Positions 50,955 to 62,621 of a stretch of 64,000 nucleotides of DNA are shown here, piece after piece. Every line of letters begins with the position of its first letter. Position 1 is the first letter of the stretch. The stretch comes from Dasyornis broadbenti. Its lineage: Eukaryota > Chordata > Aves > Passeriformes > Dasyornithidae. The stretch spans positions 909,507-973,506 of the forward strand of contig VZRN01001114.1 of assembly GCA_013397935.1 (NCBI GenBank). The letters run 5' to 3'. The notes beneath the pieces were generated by a model. The model saw only the letters and a program-made list of their open reading frames with translations, did no database searches and was not told the DNA's origin. The translations under genes were made by a program, and so were the position numbers.

Positions 50955-51022
50955 CTTTAGAGTTAGTCTCAATGATCCTTGTGGATCCCTTGCAATTCAG
51001 AATATTCTGTGATTCTGTGATA
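50955..51022 (+). mobile_element. CR1 LINE, extreme 3' end
   Basis: Only the last ~65 bp of a CR1 are legible: 'gtctcaatgatccttgtgga', 'tcccttgcaattcagaata' and terminal 'ttctgtgattctgtgata'. It is similar to the tail of the copy at 5.2-5.4 kb, so probably a related subfamily. Confidence 0.88.
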
Positions 51023-52124
51023 TTTTAAAATCAAAGTGACTGATTTCAATTCTAATACCTATGGCATAAGGAAAATAATTTTGGATAGAATTCACTGTGT
51101 GCAAGAACCACAAAGAGGTTTGTGTACCACTTCAATTTCAATCAACTCTAGTCAGCCCTTCACACCTCCAGAGTACTTCCAAACAGGGCTGGAAAAACCC
51201 CTCTATGAAACTTGAATTACCCAAATTTCGTATGCCAAGGCAGGAGATTAATGCTTACACTTTCTTCAGAAAAATGGTGGCACGTAGAAAGCTTCATGTA
51301 CTTTGTGAACACAATAAAAATAAGAAAATTCAGTGGGCTGCAATTTAGTTAAAATGCCAAGAGATAGGATTTTTAAAGCTCCAAACAGAGATAAAATATT
51401 ACTTGAAATTTCTTTCCGATTACCTCACTAGGAAATAAAAATCTGATTTTCAGTAAAAATTCATGGCTTCTATTGCTTTTTATTTGTTAATTTTATTTAT
51501 TTGTCATTACTTTTTAATTGTTTTTACTAGTAATAATAATAACACTATTGTCATTATTATTCTCATTGTTATTTTTAAAGGCTTAAGTAGTATCAGTACT
51601 TCCAATGTAATTTCATTGTCTGGGAAGGGAAAACTTGGATAAATGCATACATTTATGTATGGCCTTATTTAAGCGTGCAGTTTTACAGAAGTCTACTATT
51701 TAGGTTATCACTGAAGTCCTATCTTATCTTTTCCATCAAGTTATTTAATGGTAACTTTAGGCTGACAATTTACTCAGAAAAAGGAAAATGCTATTCCACT
51801 ATCTTCCACAGAATACCATCTTCTACAAAAGTTCTCTTTAGGCTTCATAGGAGTCTGAGAAATTAAATACAGAAGAATATTAAAAATCACTTTTCCTGGA
51901 ATATTGTAAAAAATCCCTAAACTGTAATGAATACTTCAGAGAAGACAAACCTGTTCTTTTCATTTGCTTTTGCACATTAACCAGGGCACTTTGAGCAATA
52001 GTCACCACCATGCTATATTACATTGCTATTTTTCTCATTTAGCAATGGAAGTTTCACACAAAATCTTTGCTTGTGCTGGTGTGGTTCTGATTTTCATGGT
52101 TTAAACAGAAGTGTTTGTAGACTC
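51023..52124. other. No gene recognised; AT-rich unique sequence
   Basis: Contains an AT-rich triplet-like patch (about 51520-51580; TAATAATAA then CATTATTATT) with weak hairpin potential. Open frames are up to 83 codons and unremarkable. Confidence 0.55.
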
Positions 52125-52215
52125 TTACAGGAGTAATTTACACTGCATTTAAGAGGTAAACTTCCAACAAAATCAGTGGGAGTTTTGCTATCAACTTCCA
52201 CAGAAACATGATTCA
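52125..52215. repeat. Possible ancient amniote interspersed repeat
   Basis: 'ggagtaatttacactg', 'aatcagtgggagttttgct' and 'atcaacttccacagaaacat' resemble a recurrent block in reptile and bird genomes ('caatgggagttttgccattgacttcaatgggaacagg'). The call is by memory of the pattern, and the family name is not certain. Confidence 0.35.
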
Positions 52216-55200
52216 AATGTAATGAGTTTGGTGGGATGTGCTGTGGTCTGGTGGTCTGGTGGATTACATATGAGCCTACTACATTTTCTGTTCTATAACC
52301 TAAAACAACTTGTTTTTAAGACGATCTGGTTATTTTCATTCTGTCTTAATGAGTTTTCAAAGGATTTTTATATTGTGAAATATATATTTATATTCAGTTC
52401 TCCAGTGCTGAAGTTAAAAAAAAAAACCAAAAAGGGTGGCCATTTTATCCACATTACAGATCTACCTTGGTCAGACTATATTCCCTGCAATGGGAAAGTT
52501 CCCCCTCCAACCAGGTCTTGTGGTGGCCCATGGGAGCCAATAAACCCCAGAGCCAAGCACAAGTGACCACAAAGAAACTTGGTCAGGCACCTGTAGCCAC
52601 AGTGGTGAACACTGGACTGCAACACCCAAGCTACAGCACTCTCATAACCATCTGGAGATACACATGGATGTTAACTGGGATGGTTTGGGCAGTTAAACAA
52701 AGCAGAATGTTTTCACTTGGGAGCATGAAAAGTGAAATATGCTGACTGAAAACATCAAAACCAAGTACTTTCTTGTCTCAAGCCATACATCTGTATGTGC
52801 CATGAACTTCTAGTTTCATTAAAGGCTCTCCATATGAATGAAAGACGGAACTTGTAGCCCCTGACCCTTGTTCCTATCTTGGATGGTATTTATAGGAGGA
52901 ATTGCTCTTCTGCCTGATGTATGGTCCCTCAGAAGGCACCTCATCCATCCTCGAGACCAAGGCTCCAATTTTTTAGACTAGATCCTGGATTGCCTGAATT
53001 GCCAACATCATTTTACAAGCTCCTTTTAGGCTGAACAGTCACTTCCCTGGAAGATTTTATGGGGTAGCCTTCTTAACAGCATTGCACAGATAAATCCTTT
53101 ACAAAAAAGATTAAAATATTTTGAAAGTATCAGGTTTATTACACTTACGTTACCTAGGAGTTTGTCACCTTTCAAGAGAGAACTTCAATGATATTTGTTT
53201 ATTAGTTTCCCCTGAAAGTCCATTTCTTTAAAACTCATTCCTTACCTCCTTCAGAAGTTGTTTGGCTCAGTATCCTGGAGTTTTGGTTCTTCTCGACATC
53301 CTGCTTGGGACACGTTGTTCCCAGGTGGGCAGAGTTTGCTAAACCCCACAGCTGCACAGATGTAGGACATCAAAGCAGATGGCATTTGCAGCATATCCTA
53401 AATGCAATTAGATTCTTCCTTGCCCATGGACAGTCAACACCTCCGAGGAGCAAACATATTTCCATACTGTAAATCCCTCACAGTATTTAAAGACACTTAT
53501 AAACATATGGAATTCATAAATTATTCGAGAACAGTCCAACATCCTTCAAGTTTTTTCCTGAAGCTAAATATTCTACAGAAATTCAAGTTATTATTATTAT
53601 CATGTCATGCAGCCAATAGCAGCTGGGAGTAGTGAAGAGATTACTGCTGCCTTCTCTTTGCACTGTACTGGCCTAATATGTGTTTAAAGTTTGCTGTACA
53701 ATTACAGTTTAAAATAACCCGTTGTGTAACAACATTTTTCTATGAGCAAAGAGATGGAATTCAGAACACATTGAGCAGAAGTAAAAATGCCCAGTACTAA
53801 TAATCTTAAAATTACTGAGTTAATTAAGTTAGGACAAGCAAATCACATTCCCTAGATTTCCATTAGATTTAAAATAAGGGGAGTTTGAAGAAAATGGATT
53901 CAGCTGTTACTGACATATACACGTACACAATTTTCCATTGGAATGTCTGGGGCAAATTGTACTGCTACAAGCACAGGAACAGCTGGATGTATTTTGATGA
54001 AGCAATAAAAAACGGGGGGGGCGGGGAGGTAGTTTCAGAGGGAAGTTCGATAAAAAAGGGATTTTGTCTGAGATAGTTATGGTACATTAGATTAATGCCT
54101 GACTGAAAGACAGTTGAAGCCAAAGACTCCCTCCCAGCTTTGATAGGCTTTGGATGAAACCATACTGGAGGTCATAATATGAGCTGCACTCCATGCTTAG
54201 CTATTGCAGGTGTTACTGTTCCAGCTACAAATCACTGTCAAATAACAAATATTGAGGCATCTTAAGTATTTCTACCAGATGATGCTGGTCTGGTCATTGA
54301 GCAAAGGCTCCATGCTTCTGATTGACGACTATTTGGTGAGTTTTCAATACATTGTGATTACTCTGACCTGCACCTTTCTGCAACCACTGAATGTTTGTTC
54401 TACTGCTATACTTGGACCATAGGGCCAAAGGTCTCTTTGGTGGTGAAAACTGTAATGTCAGAGGGGGTTTCTGTCTGGGCTTTGCTCATAAGCCTGTTAA
54501 CCAAACAGCTCTTTGCTGCACAGGTTTAGGACCTGGAGAACAGTATGCTGAAAACACGTTAGGGGAGAGGTGAGGCAGGGCCAGAGGAGGCCAGTGGAGC
54601 AGAGTGCATATTTCTGCAAGATGCAGAGCTTTTCCAGAGCTCTCTGTTCCAGAAGGTGGAGTAGTCCCAAGATAGCCTAACACTGTCTTTTCTTCTCTCC
54701 CTCTCTCAGCAGCCACTTCCTCCACAGAGTTTCTCCAGCCAGAGCAGAGAATAAGAACATTGTTTTGATCAAGGATAATCTTATCTTCTTTCTGGAATGC
54801 TGTTTCAGCTAGAAACTGACTCAGAAATGAGAGTAGTTGAGGGAGTTCAGGGATTTCTATTTAGGTGAAAGATGAGATGCTGATCTATTCCAGCCAACTA
54901 GAAACATTGTGGAACACAAGCTTTTTTTTTTTCTTTAATTTCCTATAATCTATCTACTTTGAATAACAATTAAAATAACTCACCCTGTTATAACACAATA
55001 ATAACACTGTCTGGCAGACCCACCTTTGTTTTGCAAGGCACAGATTAAATGCAATTAGACACAGACAGCTGGACTACAACCTTTGATTTTCCTCATTAGC
55101 ATTATTAACAGTGCTGGCCACTCCTAAGTGGGCAAGGAGATCATAGGCCCAGTCCCAGAGAAGGCAGCAGAGCTCTTTTGGTTCATGTGACACCATAGAG

Positions 55201-56224
55201 GGTATCACTCAGTTTCTGTCCAGGCATCATGCTTCCAGCAGCTCTCTCACCATGCAAAAAGCTGATGCATATCCCAGATGACAGTACATAAGCTGTATGG
55301 ATGAGTAACTTATTTGAACTATGTGTGGTTCTGAACACACCATCAAGACCAATTATTATCAACACCATAATCTTGCTGTTCTTGTAACATGGTGGCCCTT
55401 TCCTCTTTACTTTGCGGGATTGCTCCCGAAAGGCACTAGCATAAAATAGATCATTCAGTATGTAGACACCATAACCTCCTGGGCCACACCCAAAGTAACA
55501 TCGAGACCCAAACTGGATTATCCTCTGTGGACTCAGCAATACTCCTGCATGATCATTTAACTCCCAAATGGTCTCTTTGCACATTCAGCCTGTCCCACTC
55601 ACGTGCGTCACGCAGAGCACCACATTAGTGCCTGCCACAAGGAACTTCACTTGAGTTGTGCCATCAGCATCTCTCAGAATAAGGCAGGTAGGGATTAGAG
55701 ATGCTGAGGCAGAATCTGAACAGGGATTTCTGGCTTTCCACCTTCCTTATTGGTCCAAGTCTAGGCCAAAAATTCACCAAGCCTCTGGACTCTTTGCAAA
55801 GTTCAATGTACAGGGAAGAGAAGGTCCCTTTTTTGCCGTGTGTGTGTACTTTGAGTGAATTTGGGAGGCAAAAGTACTCCCTGGGGCAGCAAGTTCACAA
55901 TACTTTTCATAAGATACTACATGCTTCATCCTTGACTGTTGTCCAATACAAAACTCCTTATGTCTCTCCCACATGACATGGGCTTGAGGAGAGAGGACAG
56001 ATCTTGTGAGTCAACAACTGGTTGCACAGCAGGTGTTGACAGTAGGGATTTGCTGTTTACAACCATGTGACAGTTGAGGAACACTACAATCACACATGGG
56101 ATCCACCTGACAAAGCTTAATCAACAAAATAGGGCTGAAGGGAGGCCATCTCAAACATATGCTCATAAATAAGGAAGTGTCTTCTGGACAGCATTATTGG
56201 GAAATCTCTCATGTCTCTTCTGGG
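52216..56224. other. No gene recognised; unique sequence
   Basis: Includes a G-rich run (GGGGGGGGCGGGG at about 54013-54025), a T run at 54921-54930 and a pyrimidine tract ending in CAG at about 54686-54709. The longest open frame is 133 codons on the minus strand (55183-55584), with a plausible amino-acid mix but no recognised family. It is listed as a finding only. Confidence 0.5.
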
Positions 56225-58975
56225 GAATCCGCCTGACTGGGTGCCTCTCCAGAGGGCACTAATTCATTGCACTAATGCAAATAGTGTGGGGAACAAACAG
56301 GAGGAATGAGGGGTCTGTGTGCACTTGCAGGGCTGTAATATAACTGGGATCACAAGACCATGGTGGAACAGTTCCCACCACAGCTGCACTACTGTGGATA
56401 GTTGCTGGCTCTCTAGGAAGGACAGACTTGCCCAGGGAGGACAAGGAGGGGAAGTTGCCCTTTGTGTGAGAGCAGTAGGATCACCTGGACCTTGGCCTGG
56501 GGCTGGACATTGAGCCAGCTGGGAGGTTATGGGTCAGCATTACACGGCAGACCAACACAGGCTGCATTGCAGTGGGTGCCTGCTCCCGATGTCCTGATCG
56601 GGAAGAAGCAAATAAAGCCTTTTTTAACCACCGCAATATTTTCTTCAGAGACAATACTTTAAGGCACAAAAAATCCAGGCTTCTGGAGCACACAGATGAC
56701 AACTTTCTGACACAGCTGATCAAGATGATCACACATGACAGATGTTCTGGATGTCATACTTACAAGCAAGGCAGAACTGATCGGGGATGTAAAAGTAAAG
56801 CAGAGCCTTTGAGCTCCGTGAAATGATGGAGTTCAGGATCACAAGAAAAGAAAGCAAAGCAAAGCCCTGGAGCTCAGGAGAGCCAATTCAGACTCTTTGC
56901 GTATCTGTTTGAAAGAATCCCAAGGAAGACAGCAGAGAGGACCAGGAGAACTGGTTCTAAGATTACCTCCTCTAAGCTCCAGAATGGTCATCCTGAGGCT
57001 CAGGAAATGAGGCAATGGCAGCAGAAGGCCTTCATGGATGAGCAAAGTGCTCCTGATAAAGTAGAAATAGAACTGGTAACCAAAGGTGGAAGCAAAGACA
57101 AGTTACCCAAAGAGAAGATAGATACATTGTTGATGTGTGCAGAGATCGACTTAGGAAGCTCATCTAGTGAGGGACCCTTTGGGCCCCTACAGGATGCAAA
57201 ATAAAACAAGAAGGGTTTCTACAGTTACGTCAGCAGCAAAAGGAAAACTAGGGAAAATGTGGCCCCACTTCTAGATGAGACTGGGGACCTAGTTACAAAG
57301 GACATGGAAAAGACTGGGGTATTTAATATCTTTTCTACTTCAGTCTTAACTGGTAAGACCAGCCTTTAGGAATCCAAGGGCCCTGAGACCCATGGTAAAG
57401 CCTGGAAAAGACTTTGTAAGGAAGGATCATGTCAATGAACATTTAAACAATTTGGACATACACATGTTTATGGGACTAATGGTGGTTCACCCATGGATAC
57501 TGAGGGAGTTGGCTGCTGTTATGACAAGGCCACTCCCAATTATCTCTGAAAGACCACGGGGATCAGAGGACTTTCCTGAGGGCTAGAACAGAACAAATGT
57601 CACTCCTTTCTTCAGGAGGGCAGGATTTTCAGTCTTACCTTGGAACTACAGGCCAGTCAACCTCATGTCCCTTGGCACATGGTAGAGCCAATAGAACTAG
57701 AAACCATTTCTAAACACAAAAGACAAGAAGTTGATTGAGAATGATCAGCATGGATTTACAAACAAGAAATCATGCCTGACCAACCTGACAGCCTCTTGTA
57801 ATTACCTGATTGGTCCAGTGGATGAGAAGAGAGCAATGGTTGTTGTTCGTCTTGATTTCAGCAAGGTTTTCAGTGTCTCCCATAACATTCTCATAGATAA
57901 ACTGCTTAAGTAGACACCAGATAAATGGCCAGTGAGGTGACTGGAAACTGGCTGAACTGCCCCAAAGTGCTGTTATCTGTGACATGAAGACTAGATTGAG
58001 GCAAGTCACTAAAGGTGTGCCCAGGAGATAATACTGGATCCAGGCCCATTTAGCATCTTCATTAATGGCATGGGTGGTGGGGCAGAGTGAACTCTCAGCA
58101 AATTTGCAGAATATACAAAACTGTGAGGAATGGCTGCTACACCAGCTGATTGTGTTGCTGTTCAAGGGGACCTTGAAGGGCAGGAGAAATGGGCCAACAG
58201 GCATCTCTTCGAATTCAAGAAAGGGAAGTGCAAAGTTCTACACCTGGGGAAGAAGAAACCCCATGCACTAGGACATGCTAGAGGCTAATCCTCTGAAAGT
58301 AGCTTTGCAGAAAAGGCTTTTATGGCTGCTGGTGGACAAGCTGAACATAAGCCAGCAAATGTGCCCTTGTGACAAAGAAGATCATCAGCCCGGTGGGCTG
58401 CATTACGAAACATGTCACCCACAAGTCAAGACTGGTGATCCTTCCCTTCTTCTCAGCACTCATGAGACATGTCTGGGTGCTGTGCCCCAGTCTGGGCTCC
58501 CCAGCTGAAGAAAGACACAAACATATGGGAGAAATTCAGCAAAGGGCCACAAAGATGATTGAGGGACTAGAGAATTTAATATACGAGAAGCTAAGAGAAT
58601 TGGGACTGCTCAGACTACAGAAGAGAAGACTATGAGGGATCTTAACCATGTGCAAAACACCTGATGGATCACATCAACAAGGTGGCATCTGACTTTTCTC
58701 AGTTGTTCCCACTGATAGAAAAAAGACAACAGACATGAAATGAGATACAGAAAAGCCTGCTTAAACTTAAGAAAACCTGCTTTACCACGAGCATAGTTGA
58801 ACAATGTCTCAGGTTTCCCAGAGAGGTCATGGACTCTCCAGTCTTGGAGATATTCAAACCTGACTAGACAAAACCTTGAGCAACCTGCTGCAGCTGACTC
58901 TGCTTGAAGCACAGGGTTGGACCAGAGGTTGGTGCCTACCAGCCTCAGCTATTTCATCACTGTGGTTCATCATAC
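56225..58975 (+). mobile_element. Nearly complete, inactivated CR1 LINE ORF2 with 3' end
   Basis: This is the longest CR1 copy in the window. Its ORF2 can be followed through many frameshifts and stops. The endonuclease starts with 'NSVGNKQEE' (56283-56306, usual 'RSMGNKQEE'), then 'GITRPWWNSSHH', 'GGEVALCVR', 'AVGACSRCPDREE', and 'DDNFLTQLI' (about 56697-56723). The linker holds 'KRKTRENVAPLLDETGD' (about 57238-57288) and 'KDMEKTGVF'. The RT holds 'HGFTNKKSCLTNL' (57749-57787), 'VRLDFSKVF' (motif A, Asp kept), 'SHNILIDKL', and 'KFAEYTKL' (58100-58123), where an active element has FADD, so both catalytic Asp residues are lost. The C-terminal tail 'CKVLHLGKKKP' begins at 58229. The 3' UTR (about 58640 on) ends in a decayed CR1 tip near 58975. 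Minus-strand ORFs here are shadows. Confidence 0.93.
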
Positions 58976-59289
58976 AGCTGGACCAAGAGGTATAAGGAAA
59001 GCTTTTGCTTCCTACACAGAGGACTGCAGTCCTAGCTACAGTCTCATCATTCAGGATCTTGCCCCTCATGGCTGAGAAACTGGCAGGAAGGGGATTCAAA
59101 CGCAGAGGAATCTTTCTTCTTTCAGATTGCTTCATGTCAACACCACTGAGGGGTATGATCTGCTTTCACATTAAAGCCCACTGTTTCATTTGCAATGGAG
59201 AAATGGCAGACAGCAGAAAGGGGAGGCACAGTATGAGGTTCAATTTTTCTATGAAATTTACCTACAAACCAGATCTGAAAATCTGGGTA
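58976..59289. other. No gene recognised; spacer
   Basis: Short stretch between the CR1 copy and the tandem repeat. Part of a 112-codon open frame (59005-59343) lies here and carries no motif. Confidence 0.5.
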
Positions 59290-59615
59290 AGGTGGAGGCA
59301 GGGAGGAATCCACAGCTGGAAGGAGGAAGGGAGAAAGAGATGATGAGTTTTATTTTAAACATGTGTACTAATCATGGCACAAAAGAGAAATAAGGGTGGG
59401 AAACTGCAGCTGGGAGGGGGAGGGCAGGCAGAGGCACTGATGATTATTGTAGATACATTTATTAAATCATTGCTCCAAGCAGGGAACCAGGGTGGGAATA
59501 TGCAGCTGGAAGGTGGAGGGCAATGGGAAAGCAGCAATTTTATATGCAATGAGCATGGCTCAGAACGGGGACTAGGGGCACAGCCTTGCAGCTGGAGGTG
59601 GGAGTGCCACAGGAG
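59290..59615 (+). repeat. Imperfect ~92-bp tandem repeat, about four units
   Basis: A 'cagctggaaggtggagggca'-like core recurs with anchors at 59313, 59406, 59503 and 59589 (spacings 93, 97 and 86). Between cores there is a second shared block, 'actaatcatggcacaaaa' / 'ttaaatcattgctccaag' / 'caatgagcatggctcagaa', followed by 'gggtggga'. Units have diverged and differ in length, so reading frame is not conserved between units. A 227-codon open frame (59374-60057) begins in the repeat. It is probably a consequence of the GA-rich, stop-poor composition and not a gene. Confidence 0.75.
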
Positions 59616-60389
59616 AATGCTGGTTCTTAGACCTGTCACATTAAAATATGCACATCTTGCCTCCAAGAAACCCTGGTGCAAAGGCTTTGCAAAGCTTGTG
59701 GAACTGGAGAGCTTTTATTTTAAAAGAGTGAGGGGGGAAGCTTGTTCACCTGCTGGGTTTTTGCTAAGCTCTTGCAGCTCTATTACAAAATTACTCCATA
59801 AACTTTTACAGCTGGCCCCATGCCAGCAAAATGTCATTATTAATACTGCTATGGAAAGTGCCAACAGAAGTGAAATACTCATGGGGAGACACTGCAAAAG
59901 ACATACAAAACTGCAGACTTTTGGAGAATCAGAAGAAGGGAAGGGGGAAGGGGGAGAGAACACTGCCATATGGACCCTGTATGAACTAACTGAGCTTATA
60001 CCAGAACAGAGGTCAGTTATCAAGACTGGCCAGTGCCAGCAGGTTTCCAGCTTGTAAATGCATCAACTCTGGTTAACAGAAGTAGCATGGAGATGTGTTT
60101 AAGGTGGGGAAAGGGACTACTGCGTGGTTTAGATGGCTCACAGTGATAAGAATGAAAATGCAGAAAGCAAGGTATGGAGGGGATGGGATCCTGTCTAGAG
60201 CTGAATGTTTTCTTCCTCCAAAGCAGTCACAGTAGCAGCAGCTACTCCGAAATCCACAGAGTGTGAATTTCAGCTGTGTCATCTCCTCCTCCCTTGGCCA
60301 TGCTACAGACCTGTGTCACAAGGTTTTTCATCCTGTGACACAATCTACGGGAAAGGTAACTGTGAAGAACTATTTTGACCTGGTTAAAA
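59616..60389. other. No gene recognised; spacer before CR1
   Basis: Holds the end of the 227-codon open frame described with the tandem repeat and an antiparallel 102-codon frame (59715-60023, -). A purine-rich patch (gaagaagggaagggggaaggggga) lies at about 59932-59957. Nothing is recognisable. Confidence 0.5.
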
Positions 60390-61915
60390 TCATAGATCAT
60401 AGAATGGATTGGGTTGGAAGGGACCTGAAAGATCATATTGTTCCAACCCCTGTGCCATGTGCATGGACACCTCCCACTAGACCAGGTTGCTCAAAGCCCC
60501 ATCCAACCTACCCTTAAACACTTCCAGGGATGGGATATCCACAGCTTTTCTGAGCAACCTGTGTTGAGCAGTTTCTCACCACCTTCACAGTAAATAATTT
60601 CTTCCTAATATCTAATCTAAACCAACTCTCAGTGTAAAGCCGTTTCCCCCTGTCCTGTCACCACATGCTCTTGTTCTCTGTATAGTTTCTCTAGAAACTT
60701 TATAGTCTCTATAGAAATAGTTTCTCTCCATCTCTCTTGTAGGCCCCCTTCAGGTATTGGAAGGCTGCAATTAGGTCATGCTGAAATCTTCTCCAGGCTA
60801 AACAATCCCAGTTCTTTTAGCTTTTCCTCATAGGAGAGGTTCTCCATCCCTCAAATCTTGGCTCTCCTCTCCAAGAGGTTGATATCCTTCCTGTGCTGGG
60901 GACCTCAGAGGTGAATGCACTGCAGATGGGGTTTCACAACAGCAAAGCAGAAGCGCAGAATCCCTTCCCTTCCCTCACTCTGCTGCCCATTTTGCTTTGG
61001 ATGCAGCCCAGGACACAATTGCCTTTCTTGGGTGCAAGTGCACATTGCTGGGGCATGTCCAGCCTCTCATCCAGTAGCATCCCCAAGTCCTTCTCAACAG
61101 GGCTTCTCTGGATCTGTTATTCCCCAATCTGTGTTGATGCTGGGGGTTACCTCAACCCAGGTGCAGCATCAGCACTTGGCCTTGTTAAACCTCATGAGAT
61201 TCCCATAGGCCCAGTTCTCGAGCTTGTCCAGGTCCCTCTGGATGGATCCCGTCCTTCAGGTGTGTCAATCTCACCATTCAGCTCGGTGTCATCTGCAAAT
61301 TTGCTGAGGGTGCACTCGATCCCTTCATCTACATCTTTAATGAAGATATTGAAAGCACTGGTCCCAATACCGACTCCTGAGGGTCACCACTGGTCCCTGA
61401 TATCCATCGGGACTGTGAGACATAGACCACTATCCTCTGGATGCAACCATCCTACCACTTCCTTACCCACCTAACAGTCCACCCATTGGATCCATCTCTC
61501 CCCAATTTAGAGAGAAGGATGTTGTGGGAGACCATGTCAAAGACCTTACACAAATCCAGATAGATGTCATTCATAGCCATTCACTTGTTCCCTGATGTAG
61601 TCACTCCATCATGGAAGGCCACTAGTTTGGTCAGGCAGGACTTGCCCTTGGTGAAGCCATGCTTGGTGTCCCAAATCACCTCCCTGTTCTCTGAGTGCAT
61701 TAGCACAGCTTCTGGGAGGATCTGCCCCATGATCTTCCCAGGCACAGACGGTGAAGCTGACAGGCTGGTAGTTCCCAGGGTCCTCTTTTTTACTCTTTTT
61801 AAAGATGAGTGCAGTGTTTCCCTTTTTCCAGTCACCTGGAACTTCACTTGACTGGAATGGGAGGGGGATATCCTCCCATACCTGTGGCAACTCTGCCAAA
61901 AGTTTCAGAACCCCA
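60390..61915 (-). mobile_element. CR1 LINE, partial RT through 3' end, reverse orientation
   Basis: The + strand begins with the reverse complement of the CR1 tip ('catagatcatagaatggatt', 'gggttggaagggacctgaaa'). It continues through 'accaggttgctcaaagcccc', 'aggctaaacaatcccagttc' and 'ctcgagcttgtccaggtcc' to RT coding sequence. On the minus strand, 'VPGDWKKGN' (about 61840), 'KKEDPGNYQPVS' (61757-61795), 'PGKIMGQILPEA', 'DTKHGFTKGKSCLT' (61630-61670) and 'VAFHDGVTT' are the N-terminal RT blocks of CR1 ORF2. The element is 5' truncated just upstream of the RT. Frameshifts near 61740 and later stops make it non-coding. The 193-codon + strand frame at 60893-61474 is antisense to it. Confidence 0.95.
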
Positions 61916-62516
61916 AAGAAAAAATTGATAAGCCTTTTTGTAAAAGTTATATACCTGTAGGTATAGATCCATACACATGTTCCAGAGCCACAATCATGAC
62001 GCTCAGAAGTGTGTGCTGTCTTCCAGCTCTTGAATTTGGACACACAGGGCCAACACATAGTACGAAACTCTGACATCATATGTCACTTGGACATTGATCT
62101 ACTGTCTCAGGAAAGGACACAAGCTATAGATTTAGAATTAGATGATGAGAAATAATTGCCAAACTTGGAATAATCTGACCTGAAGTTAGTCTGATACTCA
62201 GAACAGTTTACAGGGAATGGAAAAATCAGATCTATGAAAGTTTGTACATTCACTCAGTTCCCCAGTTAACCTGGTTTCAATTTCTCGCTAGATAATCTGA
62301 GGAAAGCTGACTGTCAGTCAAAGATGTCACATTAAAGCATATGTTTTTCAATCTTTTCCGAACTCAAAAATTGTCATGTTCTCATCCACAGATTGTTGGG
62401 ATATTCTCTGGTTTAACTGCTTTCCTGATCAGGATTGCTTTATTGAATCAGAGCCACAGAAAACATCTGTGTCTGTAGCACAGGGGATGCTCTTCACAAA
62501 GCTCATCATCAGGAAG
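61916..62516. other. No gene recognised; spacer
   Basis: Unique sequence between the CR1 5' truncation point and the duplicated gap flank. Open frames near 62376 run into the gap and are not meaningful. Confidence 0.55.
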
Positions 62517-62621
62517 TCCTTCACAAATAAAGCACTAAATGAGCNNNNNNNNNNNNNNNNNNNNNNNNNNNNTCCTTCAAAAAAAAAGCACTAAATGGGC
62601 TTTTTTTTTTTTTTTTTTTTT
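62517..62621. other. Assembly gap of 28 N between duplicated 28-bp flanks, then poly-T
   Basis: The 28 bases before the gap (62517-62544, starting TCCTTCACAAATAAAG) and the 28 bases after it (62573-62600, starting TCCTTCAAAAAAAAAG) match at 25 positions. Both are variants of a motif ending GCACTAAATGRGC. The Ns occupy 62545-62572. A 21-base T run (62601-62621) follows. This looks like one sequence counted twice at contig ends. Confidence 0.95.

Noticed and set aside
57770..58204. 144-codon minus-strand open frame
   Set aside because: It is the shadow of the decayed CR1 RT on the plus strand.
60893..61474. 193-codon + strand open frame
   Set aside because: It is antisense to a CR1 element throughout. 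Its sequence is the reverse complement of CR1 ORF2 and 3' UTR.
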